Source: an uncultured Eubacterium sp. (lineage in GTDB: Bacteria; Bacillota; Clostridia; Lachnospirales; Lachnospiraceae). Taken from it: a stretch of DNA of 64,000 nt. A program made the position numbers and the translations under genes. Numbering within the stretch: position 1 is the stretch's first letter; the number at the start of each line of letters is the position of its first letter. The notes below the pieces were generated by a model. It was not told where the DNA came from, did no database searches, and saw only the letters and a program-made list of their open reading frames with translations. This document shows, in pieces, positions 31,700 to 41,375 of this stretch. Location: positions 98,170 to 162,169 of the forward strand of contig CAJTLS010000003.1 in NCBI GenBank assembly GCA_910577295.1. The letters are read 5' to 3'.

Positions 31700-34225
31700 T
31701 CAGTGAAGCCGTTTGCTAAGTTCTGCCAGAGGGATAGGAAGCAGCGATAAAATACCCACGACAAACCATTCGCGCATACTGAGCGCCGTAGTATGAAAAA
31801 TTGTTTGCAGGGCGGGAACGCTTATTACGCAGCACTGGAGTGCAATACATAGCACGACACTGAGCAGGAGCTTGCGGTTCCCCATAATGCCGGTCTCTAA
31901 CAGAGAATGTTCACTGCGCATATTAAAGGAGTGAACGAGCTGGGAGATTGACAAAACGGCAAAACACATCGTAGAACCGCTCGTTGTGTAGGCAAAAAGA
32001 GCCAGCGAGCCAATGAACATGCCCTCGACAATCATCTGGAATACCGTATCAAAGTGAAAGATACCGCTGTTTTTTGGAAGAGGAGGACGGTTCATGCTAT
32101 CCGGGTCCGGCGGTTCCACGCCGAGGCAGAGGGCAGGAAACGAATCCGTTACCAGATTGATAAATAGGAGCTGCACTGGAAGCAGCGGCGCGGGCATGCC
32201 AAAAAAGATGGCGACAAATATTGTCATGATTTCTCCTATATTACAGGAAAGGAGAAAATGAATCGCCTTTTTAATATTATCATATATACCTCTCCCTTCG
32301 CGAACGGCAGAAACAATAGTAGAAAAATTATCATCCATCAAAATCATATCGGCCGCATTTTTTGCCACGTCGGTTCCCGTCCGTCCCATGGCGCAGCCGA
32401 TATCCGCTGATTTCAGCGCAGGAGCGTCGTTCACCCCGTCTCCGGTCATGGCAACGACATTCCCTTTGCGTTGGAATGCTTTCACCAGACGTACTTTATG
32501 GACGGGAGAGACGCGGGCAAACACATGATGGGTATCCAAAACCCCCGGAAGTTCCCTGTCGCTTATGGTATCCAGTTCCTGTCCGGTCATGACCTCTTTG
32601 TCATTATGGCAGATACCTAATTCTTTGCCGATAGCGGCGGCAGTAATTCGGTGGTCGCCCGTAATCATTACAGGGCGGATTCCGGCATGGCGGCAGCTCT
32701 TTACTGCAGCGTATGCCTCTTTACGGGGCGGGTCCATGAATCCGGCCAATCCGGCAAAGACGAGTCCGTGCTCCAATGTCTCGTCCTGCGGCGGCATTTG
32801 GGAATGCAGGCGGTATCCGACTCCCAAAACCCGAAGTGCATCCTGAGCAAAATATTCTGCTTCTTTTATCAGTTGATGGCGCATGGCGGACGTGAGGGGG
32901 CGTACCTGCTCCCCGTCCTTATAGTGGGTAGAGAGCTGAAGGAGCAGTTCCGGGGCGCCCTTTGTGACAGAGAGGATTCCGGTGGCCGTCCGGTGCAGTG
33001 TTGTCATCCGCTTTCGTGAAGAATCAAAGGGGAGTTCAAATATTGCCGGCGCTTGGTTTTGCAGGCGTTCATAGCGGATACCAAGATTGTATCCATATTC
33101 GATAAGCGCCTGTTCCACAGGGCCGGTCTCGTTATTACAGAGAAGAAAATATCGGAACAGCTCTTCTTCGGAGCAGGTACAATAGGTGCGTCTGACGCTC
33201 ATTTGATTCTGTGTCAGAGTACCTGTCTTATCCGAACAAATAACGGAAGCGCTCCCCAGTGTTTCCACAGCCGGCAGATGGCGAATTACGGCGCGCTGTC
33301 TTGCCATGCGCTCAACACCCAAACTAAGCATGATGGTGACAAGGGCCGGCAGGCTCTCTGGTATGGCAGCGACGCCCAGACTGACGGAAGTCATAAACAT
33401 TTCAAAGATGGGCTGTTTTTTTGTAATGCCTAGTATGAAAATGATACCGCAAATGATAAGCGCCAAGATACCAAGTACTTTTCCCGTCTTGTTCAGGCGG
33501 CGGGTAAGTGGTGTTTCAGGAGAGGTTTCCTGCGCCAGCATGCCGGCAATCTGCCCGATTTGTGTATTCATGCCGGTTGCCGTCACATAACAAACCCCCC
33601 GTCCGGTCGTTACCATCGTACCGGAAAAAACCATGTTTTTCTGGTCGCCAATCGGCAGTTCTCCAGCATGAATAGCCTCGCTTGTTTTTTCAATGCTTCC
33701 GGTCTCTCCGGTAAGCGCAGACTCTTCAGTCGTCAGATTGTGACACGAGAGAAGTCTGGCGTCGGCAGGAACGAGACAGCCGGTCTCCAAATGCACGATG
33801 TCTCCCGGAACCAAATCCTGTGACGGGAGCTTCTGTCGCTTTCCGTCGCGGACAACGATAGTTTCGGGCGTCTGCAATTTTTGCAGCATGGCGAGAGAAT
33901 GTTCTGCCTTGCTCTCCTGATAGATGCCGAGGAGCGCATTGATAATGACGATGGCTAAAATGATGAGCGGGTCTGTAAAATTGAGCTCTCCCTGCAGATA
34001 GGAGGCGACAAAAGAGATGAGAGCGGCAGCCAAAAGGGTAATTATCATAAAATCCCTGAATTGGGCAAAGAAACGGGATAAAAGTCCCGGCCCGCGCTCG
34101 TTGACCAGTTCGTTTCGTCCATATTCCTGTCGGAGTTTTTTTATTTCCTTACTGCTGCAGCCCTGTTCTGCATCTATTTTGTATGTTTGCTGCATTTTTA
34201 CTAAATCCATATTATACCAATTCAT
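31700..34225 (-). CDS. P-type Ca2+-transporting ATPase (P2A subfamily)
   Basis: An 841-residue ion pump. Key motifs: TGET (173-176), the M4 ion-binding PESLP (289-293; PEGLP in SERCA), phosphorylation site ICSDKTGTLTQNQ with Asp332, and the hinge TGDGVNDAPALK. The cytoplasmic N-terminus is the cation ATPase N domain. PESLP and overall length favour calcium export over magnesium or metal P1B types. ATG 34225 is chosen because AAAGGA lies 8 bases upstream; longer in-frame starts lack a site. Monocistronic, divergent from the MntP-like gene. Confidence 0.88.
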   Translation of the reverse strand: MNWYNMDLVKMQQTYKIDAEQGCSSKEIKKLRQEYGRNELVNERGPGLLSRFFAQFRDFMIITLLAAALISFVASYLQGELNFTDPLIILAIVIINALLGIYQESKAEHSLAMLQKLQTPETIVVRDGKRQKLPSQDLVPGDIVHLETGCLVPADARLLSCHNLTTEESALTGETGSIEKTSEAIHAGELPIGDQKNMVFSGTMVTTGRGVCYVTATGMNTQIGQIAGMLAQETSPETPLTRRLNKTGKVLGILALIICGIIFILGITKKQPIFEMFMTSVSLGVAAIPESLPALVTIMLSLGVERMARQRAVIRHLPAVETLGSASVICSDKTGTLTQNQMSVRRTYCTCSEEELFRYFLLCNNETGPVEQALIEYGYNLGIRYERLQNQAPAIFELPFDSSRKRMTTLHRTATGILSVTKGAPELLLQLSTHYKDGEQVRPLTSAMRHQLIKEAEYFAQDALRVLGVGYRLHSQMPPQDETLEHGLVFAGLAGFMDPPRKEAYAAVKSCRHAGIRPVMITGDHRITAAAIGKELGICHNDKEVMTGQELDTISDRELPGVLDTHHVFARVSPVHKVRLVKAFQRKGNVVAMTGDGVNDAPALKSADIGCAMGRTGTDVAKNAADMILMDDNFSTIVSAVREGRGIYDNIKKAIHFLLSCNIGEIMTIFVAIFFGMPAPLLPVQLLFINLVTDSFPALCLGVEPPDPDSMNRPPLPKNSGIFHFDTVFQMIVEGMFIGSLALFAYTTSGSTMCFAVLSISQLVHSFNMRSEHSLLETGIMGNRKLLLSVVLCIALQCCVISVPALQTIFHTTALSMREWFVVGILSLLPIPLAELSKRLH

Positions 34226-34318
34226 GGGCATATTCCTTTCGCTGTTTCTGTCGAAAAATTTCCCCAAAGCAAGGGGTTATGCATAAGATAACAATAAGCA
34301 ATCAAAAGGAACAAAGAG

Positions 34319-34858
34319 ATGCTTATTGTCATTTTACTGGCTGTGTCAGTTAGTTTTGATACACTGGGTGTAGCTATGGCATATGCAATAGGGAGAATCG
34401 TCATTCCCAGACGAACGCGTTTGCTTATTGCTCTTCTCAACGGTGTGTTGACAGCCGCCGCCATCTGGCTTGGACGGCTCCTGTGCGCGGGAGTGCCGGA
34501 GTGGCTGTTTCAAGTTCTCGGTGCAGCAATCCTCATTACGCTCGGAGTCAAAACACTTTGGAATGCATTGGGAGACAATAAAACAGCGGATTATGATAAA
34601 GATGCTTCCCGAAGCATTGACCTCCGTGAGGGCTGCGTCGTAGGAGTTGTATTTGCTCTGGACTCCATCAGTGCCGCACTGGGGATTCTCAATCTCGGTG
34701 AGATTGTATATTTATTTCCTGTCTGTACGGCCGTACTCTGTTATGTATTTCTTCTGTTCGGAGGGAAATCTCCGTATAATCTGCGGCGTTTAAATGGAGT
34801 GAGCGGCATTATTCTTATTGCGTTTGGTCTTCTCCGGTTATGTCCCGGCTTTTTCTGA
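34319..34858 (+). CDS. MntP/YtaF-family (DUF204) membrane protein, probable manganese efflux
   Basis: A 179-residue protein with about six membrane segments arranged as two repeats of three. Repeat starts are marked by SVSFDTLGVAMAYAIG (9-24) and VFALDSISAALGI (about 110-122), each with the conserved Asp of the family. MntP proteins export Mn2+; YtaF is a spore-forming-bacteria relative of unclear role. It is divergent from the P-type ATPase and overlaps the convergent DedA gene by 44 bp. Confidence 0.7.
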   Translation: MLIVILLAVSVSFDTLGVAMAYAIGRIVIPRRTRLLIALLNGVLTAAAIWLGRLLCAGVPEWLFQVLGAAILITLGVKTLWNALGDNKTADYDKDASRSIDLREGCVVGVVFALDSISAALGILNLGEIVYLFPVCTAVLCYVFLLFGGKSPYNLRRLNGVSGIILIAFGLLRLCPGFF

Positions 34859-35435
34859 TACGCCGCCATAGCAGGAGACAAAGAAGCAGCAGGCCGCCAA
34901 AGAAAATCCATCGTTTATAACGGTCAAAGTAACCAAAGAAAGAGTCCTTATACTGATAAAAATAATAACCGAGACTGGTGAGTACGGTGTTCCACAGAAA
35001 AATTCCGAAAGCGGAATACAGAATATAGCCGCTGCAGCTCTGCTTCATGGCGCCGGCGACGAAGCCAATATAGGTGCGGCACAGAGGAATGAGCCGGCTC
35101 AGGAACACAGCGCTTTTTCCGTGGTCGCCAAACGTTCGGTAAGAAGAAAGAATAGGCTTTTCCATAGAGGGGAAACGGTGCATGATTTTCTCCAATAAGG
35201 AAGAGCCTCCTTTGCGTCCGATGGCATAGGTTATCAGGCTTCCGCCGATGCCGGCCAGAGTACTGAAGAGAATTAACAGGGGGAAAGACAGTCCCTGACC
35301 GGCGGCCACCAATCCTGCAAGAGGTAAGACAATTTCGCTTGAGATGGGAAAACAGGCGTATTCTAATAAAATCAAGAGAAACATGGCGGGAAGTCCATAG
35401 TTCAACAAATAGTCTTGAATCATCGTTTCATCCAT
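34815..35435 (-). CDS. DedA-family membrane protein
   Basis: A 206-residue membrane protein of the DedA/VTT family, implicated in flipping of undecaprenyl phosphate or phospholipids. The N-terminal re-entrant segment LEYACFPISSEIVLPLAG and the motif FLSRLIPLCRTYIGFVAGA are diagnostic. The start lacks a clear ribosome-binding site and may be a few codons off. It overlaps the MntP-like gene tail to tail by 44 bp. Confidence 0.87.
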   Translation of the reverse strand: MDETMIQDYLLNYGLPAMFLLILLEYACFPISSEIVLPLAGLVAAGQGLSFPLLILFSTLAGIGGSLITYAIGRKGGSSLLEKIMHRFPSMEKPILSSYRTFGDHGKSAVFLSRLIPLCRTYIGFVAGAMKQSCSGYILYSAFGIFLWNTVLTSLGYYFYQYKDSFFGYFDRYKRWIFFGGLLLLCLLLWRRIRKSRDITGEDQTQ

Positions 35436-35563
35436 TTCATGTGCAATATCTTACTACAGTCTATGAGGGGAAAAGCGCAAGTATGTGCATAAAGCACAAG
35501 TATGGCAGCAGAAAAAAGATCAGCCAGTCAATCCCAATGTCATGGCGGACAATTGGTAAATTC

Positions 35564-35592
35564 TTGACAAAGGTTTTGGCAATTGGTATTAT
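35564..35592 (+). promoter_or_regulatory. Predicted promoter of the L,D-transpeptidase gene
   Basis: TTGACA (35564-35569), 17-bp spacer, TATTAT (35587-35592), 52 bp before the start codon. Confidence 0.7.
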
Positions 35593-35644
35593 AAAATAGT
35601 ATGCTTATATGCATATTCAAAACTGCAACTAAGGAGTGCGGAAG

Positions 35645-36634
35645 ATGAAAACAATTGTAAGAAAGCTGCTTATTCTTTCATTTTTAGCATTTTTAATGTC
35701 GGGTTTGGGAGGAAACACCCGTGATGTGGAAGCGCGGGCGTCAAAGAATAAAAATCCATATATAATCAAGGTAAATGAGCAGCAGAATGTCGTAACCGTT
35801 TATCGGAAGACGAAAAAGAAATACAAACCATATAAAGCATTTATCTGTTCTTCCGGTTTTGCCACGCCAACGGGAACCTTTACCTTAAGTTCGAAATACC
35901 GTTGGCATAAAATGATGGGGGAGGTGTATGGGCAATACTGTTCCCGAATTACGGGCCATATTCTGTTTCATTCCGTCTGGTATTACAGAGTGAGTCCGAA
36001 TACGCAGTCATATGTCCAGTACAACCGTCTGGGGACGAAAGCATCGCATGGCTGTATACGACTGACGGTGGCGGCCAGCAAGTGGATATATGATAATTGT
36101 CCGTCAGGAACAAAAGTTACGATTTACAGTTCGCCCAATCCGGGGCCTCTCGGCAAACCAAAAGCAAGGAAAATGTCCGGTTATATGGGGTGGGATCCGA
36201 CTGACCCAAACCCCGCCAACCCGTATTTTGTAAAAGTAAAATCCTTTCGGATATCAAAAAAGAAAGTTACGCTGACGCTTGGAAAGGGAAAGAAGAAAGC
36301 GAAAACAAAAATAAAGGCTTACCAATACCGCCCGAAGAAAGCAATGATAAAGGAAGTTCGTTTTGTCTCTTCCAACTCAAAAATTGCGGTGGTGAACCAA
36401 GAGGGAGAGATTAGGGCAAAGAAAGCGGGAAAATGTAAAATATTTGCTTATACGAAAGATGGCAGCGGTAAAAGAAGAGTCTGTGTGGTGAAAGTAAAGA
36501 AGTATAAGCCTTTGCCAAAGAAAAAGCCGGCGGAGACGCCAACGCCGCAGCCGACAGAGACGCCGCAGCCGACGGAGGTACCGACGCCGGATTTGACGGA
36601 GACGCCGACACCGGATACAGGTGCAGGGCAATAA
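35645..36634 (+). CDS. Secreted L,D-transpeptidase (YkuD) with Ig-like domain
   Basis: A 329-residue exported protein. Signal peptide about 1-30 (KLLILSFLAFLMSGLG). The YkuD domain (about 38-160) ends with SHGCIRL; Cys137 is the catalytic thiol and His110-type HFHS is in HILFHSVW. These enzymes make 3-3 crosslinks in peptidoglycan or attach proteins. A lysine-rich Big_2-like domain follows (about 195-285), then a Pro/Thr tail of ETPTPQPTE-type repeats (about 295-329). ATG 35645 lies 8 bases from AAGGAG; the in-frame GTG at 35636 overlaps that site. Confidence 0.88.
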   Translation: MKTIVRKLLILSFLAFLMSGLGGNTRDVEARASKNKNPYIIKVNEQQNVVTVYRKTKKKYKPYKAFICSSGFATPTGTFTLSSKYRWHKMMGEVYGQYCSRITGHILFHSVWYYRVSPNTQSYVQYNRLGTKASHGCIRLTVAASKWIYDNCPSGTKVTIYSSPNPGPLGKPKARKMSGYMGWDPTDPNPANPYFVKVKSFRISKKKVTLTLGKGKKKAKTKIKAYQYRPKKAMIKEVRFVSSNSKIAVVNQEGEIRAKKAGKCKIFAYTKDGSGKRRVCVVKVKKYKPLPKKKPAETPTPQPTETPQPTEVPTPDLTETPTPDTGAGQ

Positions 36635-36681
36635 GAACGAGACGCTAACGCCGCAGGCGTGAAGAATGAATGGAGGTAATT

Positions 36682-39090
36682 ATGAGTCAGAGTTATAACC
36701 CAAAAGTAATTGAGAAGAAGTGGCAGAAAGTATGGGAGGAAGAGAAAGCCTTTCAGGCGACGGATGATTATAGCAAGCCAAAGTATTATGCATTGGTAGA
36801 ATTTCCGTATCCATCGGGACAGGGGCTGCACGTAGGCCATCCGCGTCCTTACACCGCGCTAGATATTGTGGCGCGTAAGCGGCGCATGCAGGGTTACAAT
36901 GTATTGTACCCTATGGGATGGGACGCCTTTGGACTTCCGACTGAGAATTACGCGATTAAAAATAAAGTTCACCCGAAAGAGGTGACGAAAAATAATGTCG
37001 CGCACTTTAAGGCGCAGTTACAGGCGCTTGGTTATTCTTTTGACTGGGAGAGAGAAGTCAATACTACTTCTCCAGAATATTACAAGTGGACACAGTGGAT
37101 TTTCCTGAAATTATTTAAAGCCGGACTGGCATACAAAACGGAGATGCCGATAAACTGGTGTACATCATGTAAGTGCGGACTTGCCAACGAAGAAGTTGTC
37201 AATGGGGTATGCGACCGCTGCGGCAGTGAAGTAGTTCGTAAAGTAAAGCGCCAGTGGATGTTAAAGATTACCGAGTATGCCGACAAGCTTATAGATGATT
37301 TGGATGGTTTAGACTATATCGAGCGCGTCAAAGTTTCGCAGAAAAACTGGATTGGACGTTCCCACGGGGCGGAGGTTGACTTCTCCCTGAAAGATAAAGA
37401 AGAGAAACTGAGGATTTATACGACAAGACCGGATACGTTATTTGGTGTTACTTATATGGTTGTCTCTCCGGAACATCCGTATCTGGACCAATATAAAGAT
37501 GAGATAAAAAACTGGGACGATATTGTAAAGTATCGGGAAGAGGCCGCACGCAAGTCCGATTTCGAGAGGACGGAGCTGGCAAAAGAGAAGACAGGCGTGG
37601 CAATCGACGGTCTGAGCGCCGTGAATCCGGTTAATGACAAAGAGATTCCGATTTGGGTATCGGATTATGTACTGATGAGTTATGGAACCGGTGCGATTAT
37701 GGCAGTACCGGCGCATGATACGCGCGACTGGGAATTTGCCAAAAAGTTCGAGCTTCCTATTATAGAGGTAATTGCGGGGGGCGATGTGGAGAAAGAGGCG
37801 TTTACCGATGTTGCTACCGGAACGCTTGTCAATTCTGGATTTTTAACCGGAAAATCAGTAGCGGAGGCAAAAGAAGCCATTATCGCATGGCTGCAGGAAA
37901 AAGGCGTAGGCGTTGCCAAGAAGAACTTTAAGCTGCGCGACTGGGTATTTTCCCGTCAGCGTTATTGGGGAGAGCCTATTCCGATTGTCAAATGCGACAA
38001 ATGCGGTTATGTACCCGTTCCAGAAGAGGAACTGCCGTTGCAACTGCCGGAAGTTGACAACTACGAGCCAACGGATAACGGAGAATCACCGATTGCCAAA
38101 ATGCGCAGTTGGGTGGAGACGACATGTCCGTGCTGTGGCGGTAAGGCAGAGAGGGAGACGGATACGATGCCGCAGTGGGCGGGGTCTTCGTGGTATTTTC
38201 TCCGCTATATCGACCCGTGCAACGATGAGGCGCTGGCAAGTCCGGAGGCTTTAAAATACTGGCTGCCGGTTGACTGGTACAATGGAGGAATGGAGCATAC
38301 GACGCTTCACTTATTATATTCCCGTTTTTGGCATAAATTCCTGTATGACGAGGGAGTGGTGCCGACGAAAGAGCCTTATCAGAAGAGAACATCCCATGGC
38401 ATGATACTTGGTGAAAACGGCGAAAAAATGAGTAAGTCGCGAGGCAATGTCGTCAATCCAGATGATATCGTCAATGATTACGGTGCGGATACGCTTCGTA
38501 CCTATGAGATGTTTATCGGAGCTTTCGATGCGGCAGCGGCATGGTCGGAGGACGGCGTAAAAGGGTGCCGCCGGTTTTTGGAGCGTGTCTGGAAGTTACA
38601 GGACATGGTATCGGAGGAAGAGGGATTCTCTTCCGACTTAGAGACCAAGATGCATCAGACGATAAAGAAAGTAAGCAATGATTTTGAGGCGTTAAAATAT
38701 AATACGGCGATTGCCGCGATGATGGCGCTCATTAACGACTTCTATAAGAAAGGCTCAGTGACAAAAGATGAGTTTCGCGTTCTGCTGCTTCTTCTGAATC
38801 CAGTAGCGCCGCACATTACGGAAGAATTATGGGAAGAAAAGAATTTTGGCGGCTATTTGTTCCAGAGTTCATGGCCGGAATTTGATGAGGCAAAGACGGT
38901 AGAAGCAGTTCAGGAAATTGGCGTTCAGGTGAATGGTAAAGTTCGTGCCACTGTGGCGTTGGCGCTTGACGCTACGAAAGAGGATGCTCTGGCGGCAGGA
39001 AAAGAAGCTGTTGCCGCCAAGCTGGAAGGAAAACAGATTGTCAAGGAAATCTATGTACCGGGACGAATTATAAATATCGTTGTAAAATAG
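36682..39090 (+). CDS. leuS: Leucyl-tRNA synthetase
   Basis: An 802-residue class I synthetase. The HIGH-type motif is in PSGQGLHVGHPRPYT (about 44-58), the editing domain is about 220-420, zinc-type Cys pairs occur at CTSCKCGL/CDRCG and CDKCGY/CPCCGG, and KMSKS is in GEKMSKSRGNVVNP. Normal length. ATG 36682 is chosen, 5 bases after GGAGG. No T-box leader is visible in the 47 bp upstream. It is followed at 21 bp by wall polymer genes. Confidence 0.97.
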   Translation: MSQSYNPKVIEKKWQKVWEEEKAFQATDDYSKPKYYALVEFPYPSGQGLHVGHPRPYTALDIVARKRRMQGYNVLYPMGWDAFGLPTENYAIKNKVHPKEVTKNNVAHFKAQLQALGYSFDWEREVNTTSPEYYKWTQWIFLKLFKAGLAYKTEMPINWCTSCKCGLANEEVVNGVCDRCGSEVVRKVKRQWMLKITEYADKLIDDLDGLDYIERVKVSQKNWIGRSHGAEVDFSLKDKEEKLRIYTTRPDTLFGVTYMVVSPEHPYLDQYKDEIKNWDDIVKYREEAARKSDFERTELAKEKTGVAIDGLSAVNPVNDKEIPIWVSDYVLMSYGTGAIMAVPAHDTRDWEFAKKFELPIIEVIAGGDVEKEAFTDVATGTLVNSGFLTGKSVAEAKEAIIAWLQEKGVGVAKKNFKLRDWVFSRQRYWGEPIPIVKCDKCGYVPVPEEELPLQLPEVDNYEPTDNGESPIAKMRSWVETTCPCCGGKAERETDTMPQWAGSSWYFLRYIDPCNDEALASPEALKYWLPVDWYNGGMEHTTLHLLYSRFWHKFLYDEGVVPTKEPYQKRTSHGMILGENGEKMSKSRGNVVNPDDIVNDYGADTLRTYEMFIGAFDAAAAWSEDGVKGCRRFLERVWKLQDMVSEEEGFSSDLETKMHQTIKKVSNDFEALKYNTAIAAMMALINDFYKKGSVTKDEFRVLLLLLNPVAPHITEELWEEKNFGGYLFQSSWPEFDEAKTVEAVQEIGVQVNGKVRATVALALDATKEDALAAGKEAVAAKLEGKQIVKEIYVPGRIINIVVK

Positions 39091-39111
39091 TACGTTTGAA
39101 GGAGAGTAATC

Positions 39112-41355
39112 GTGGAAATTAGTTTTATTATTCCATACTGTGGTGAGAGAAAATATATACAGGAGTGTTTGGAGAGCTTGGAGAATCAGACGTGTAAAGA
39201 GTTCGAGGCGCTCGTTGTATGCGACCATTGTGATGAGGAAGATAAAAAAGCGGTGACGGAATTATCACTGTCTTTTCCGGTTACGTTATTAGATACGGGG
39301 GAGAAGACGGGAGTGGCAGCCGCCAGAAATATCGGTCTGGCGGCCAGTCGGCAGGAATTTGTGTTTTTTATAGATTGCGATGATTTTCTGCGGGCTGGAG
39401 CAGTAGAGTGTATGCTGGCGGCAGCGCGGGAGAGCGATATTGTTTATGTGCGCCGCTATTATTCGTGGATTGGTTACCGCGGCTTTCTGGAGATGGAGAA
39501 GCTGCCGGACGATTCAACGGAGAAGCACACATATATTAATACGTCGCGCATTGACCGGGAGGACAAGACGTTTCCGCTTCTTCCTGACAATGCCACATCT
39601 TGGGAGACGGTGTTTTATCATGTGCTGAAAAGTGTTATCCGCTTTACTTTCCTGTCGGCGCTCAATCTGCTATACCGCAGGGAGATGCTTATACAAAATG
39701 ACGTTACTTTTAATGAAGCATTTACTTATAGTACGGACATGGGATTTCTGGCAAAGGCGTTCTGCTGTACGGAGCGGGTATCCGAGCTGACCGAAGAACC
39801 TTATTATGTGAAAAGGCGGAGAAACGACCCGATTAATCTTCCATCTCTTGCCCAAAGGAAAGATGCGGCGAACAGGGCAATGGAAGTTATGAGAGCTTAT
39901 TTATATGTAAAAGAAATAATCCGCGGGAAAAATGAATTAATTGAGATTTGTTTCGACTGCAAATTTGTGAAAGATTACGTGAGGCAGACAATTGCCGCTT
40001 ATATGAAAGAAAAGAGCGGCAAGAATGTAAAAGAACTTCGCTCATTAGCGGACGAGTGTCTCCCTCTTATCTCAAAAGAGGCGTTAAAGCTTGCCAGACC
40101 GTATACGAGAAAGAGTGTAAACTATTCTCTTACGCATACGACGGAAAAAATTGCCGCCAGAGCCAGACGCCACAGCGCGTTCCAGACATTTAAGAGAACG
40201 ATAAGGCGTAAGAGGAAAATGATTCCGCTCATTTACCGCAAGCTGTTGCTGCGTTTTCCGGTTAAGGAAAAGATGATATTATTTGAAACATTTTTTGGAA
40301 GAAATTATTCAGATAGTCCGAAGTATATTTTTGAATACATTTCCCAACAGTATTCGGGAGAGTACAAGTGTGTATGGGTGTTGAACAAAAAGACCAAACT
40401 GCCTTATCCGGCGAAGCAGGTAAAGCGTTTTTCGCTGCGCTATTATTACTATATGGCGCGCGCAAAATATTTTGTTTATAATGTGCGACAGCCAAAATCA
40501 TTTATAAAAAGGAACGGTACGGTATTTTTAGAGACGTGGCACGGAACACCGTTGAAGCGTCTGGTTTTCGATCAGGTAGAGGTGAGCGGCGCCTCGCCGC
40601 TGTATAAAGAACAGGTATATAAGCAGAGCCGAAGCTGGGATTATCTCATTGCGCCAAATCAATTTTCCTCCGATATTTTCCGCAGTTGTTTCATGTATGA
40701 TAAGGAGATGTTAGAGACGGGTTATCCGCGCAACGATATTCTGCACTTACCGGAGGACGAGAGAGAACGGCAGGTGAGAGAAATAAAAGATAATCTGGGC
40801 ATACCATTGGATAAGAAGGTGATACTATATGCACCGACATGGCGCGATGATGAATTTTTTGACAAGGGACAGTATCGCTTTACGTTACAATTGGATTTGG
40901 CGAAAATGCAGGAAACACTTGGTGACGAGTACGTCGTAGTTCTGCGAACCCATTACTTTATTGTCAATGTATTGGATTTATCGGCGTATCAGGGTTTTGT
41001 ATTCAATGCGAGTGCCTATGATGATATTGCGCATTTATATTTGATTGCGGATTTAATGATTACAGACTATTCATCGGTATTCTTTGATTATGCGAATTTA
41101 AGGCGGCCGATTTTGTTCTTCATGTATGATATTGAAAAGTACCGCGATGCCCTGCGAGGCTTTTATATTGATATTGAGGAAGAACTTCCGGGGCCGATAT
41201 TGATGACTTCGGACGAAGTGATTGCTTCTGTTCAGAATCTTCCACAGGTAGAGCAGACATATGAGGAGAAGTATCAGGTATTTTATGAAAAGTATTGCGG
41301 TTGGGAGAATGGAACATCTACGAAACAGGTAGTGGAAACCGTGTTTCATAAATAG
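39112..41355 (+). CDS. Bifunctional GT2 glycosyltransferase / CDP-glycerol glycerophosphotransferase
   Basis: A 747-residue fusion. The N-terminal GT2 (GT-A) domain, about 1-230, has SFIIPYCGERKYIQECLESL, ARNIGL and the DxD-type FIDCDD (Asp88-Asp91). The C-terminal Glyphos_transf domain (about 375-740, TagB/TagF type) has FLETWHGTPLKRL, ILYAPTWRDDEF, RTHY and DYSSVFFDY, with the conserved histidines. Such enzymes build teichoic-acid-like polymers on the inner membrane face by adding sugar and glycerol phosphate units. No membrane segment is needed. GTG start after AAGGAGAG. First of three related adjacent genes, 21 bp after leuS. Confidence 0.88.
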   Translation: MEISFIIPYCGERKYIQECLESLENQTCKEFEALVVCDHCDEEDKKAVTELSLSFPVTLLDTGEKTGVAAARNIGLAASRQEFVFFIDCDDFLRAGAVECMLAAARESDIVYVRRYYSWIGYRGFLEMEKLPDDSTEKHTYINTSRIDREDKTFPLLPDNATSWETVFYHVLKSVIRFTFLSALNLLYRREMLIQNDVTFNEAFTYSTDMGFLAKAFCCTERVSELTEEPYYVKRRRNDPINLPSLAQRKDAANRAMEVMRAYLYVKEIIRGKNELIEICFDCKFVKDYVRQTIAAYMKEKSGKNVKELRSLADECLPLISKEALKLARPYTRKSVNYSLTHTTEKIAARARRHSAFQTFKRTIRRKRKMIPLIYRKLLLRFPVKEKMILFETFFGRNYSDSPKYIFEYISQQYSGEYKCVWVLNKKTKLPYPAKQVKRFSLRYYYYMARAKYFVYNVRQPKSFIKRNGTVFLETWHGTPLKRLVFDQVEVSGASPLYKEQVYKQSRSWDYLIAPNQFSSDIFRSCFMYDKEMLETGYPRNDILHLPEDERERQVREIKDNLGIPLDKKVILYAPTWRDDEFFDKGQYRFTLQLDLAKMQETLGDEYVVVLRTHYFIVNVLDLSAYQGFVFNASAYDDIAHLYLIADLMITDYSSVFFDYANLRRPILFFMYDIEKYRDALRGFYIDIEEELPGPILMTSDEVIASVQNLPQVEQTYEEKYQVFYEKYCGWENGTSTKQVVETVFHK

Positions 41356-41375
41356 ACAAGAATTGGAGTGAGAAG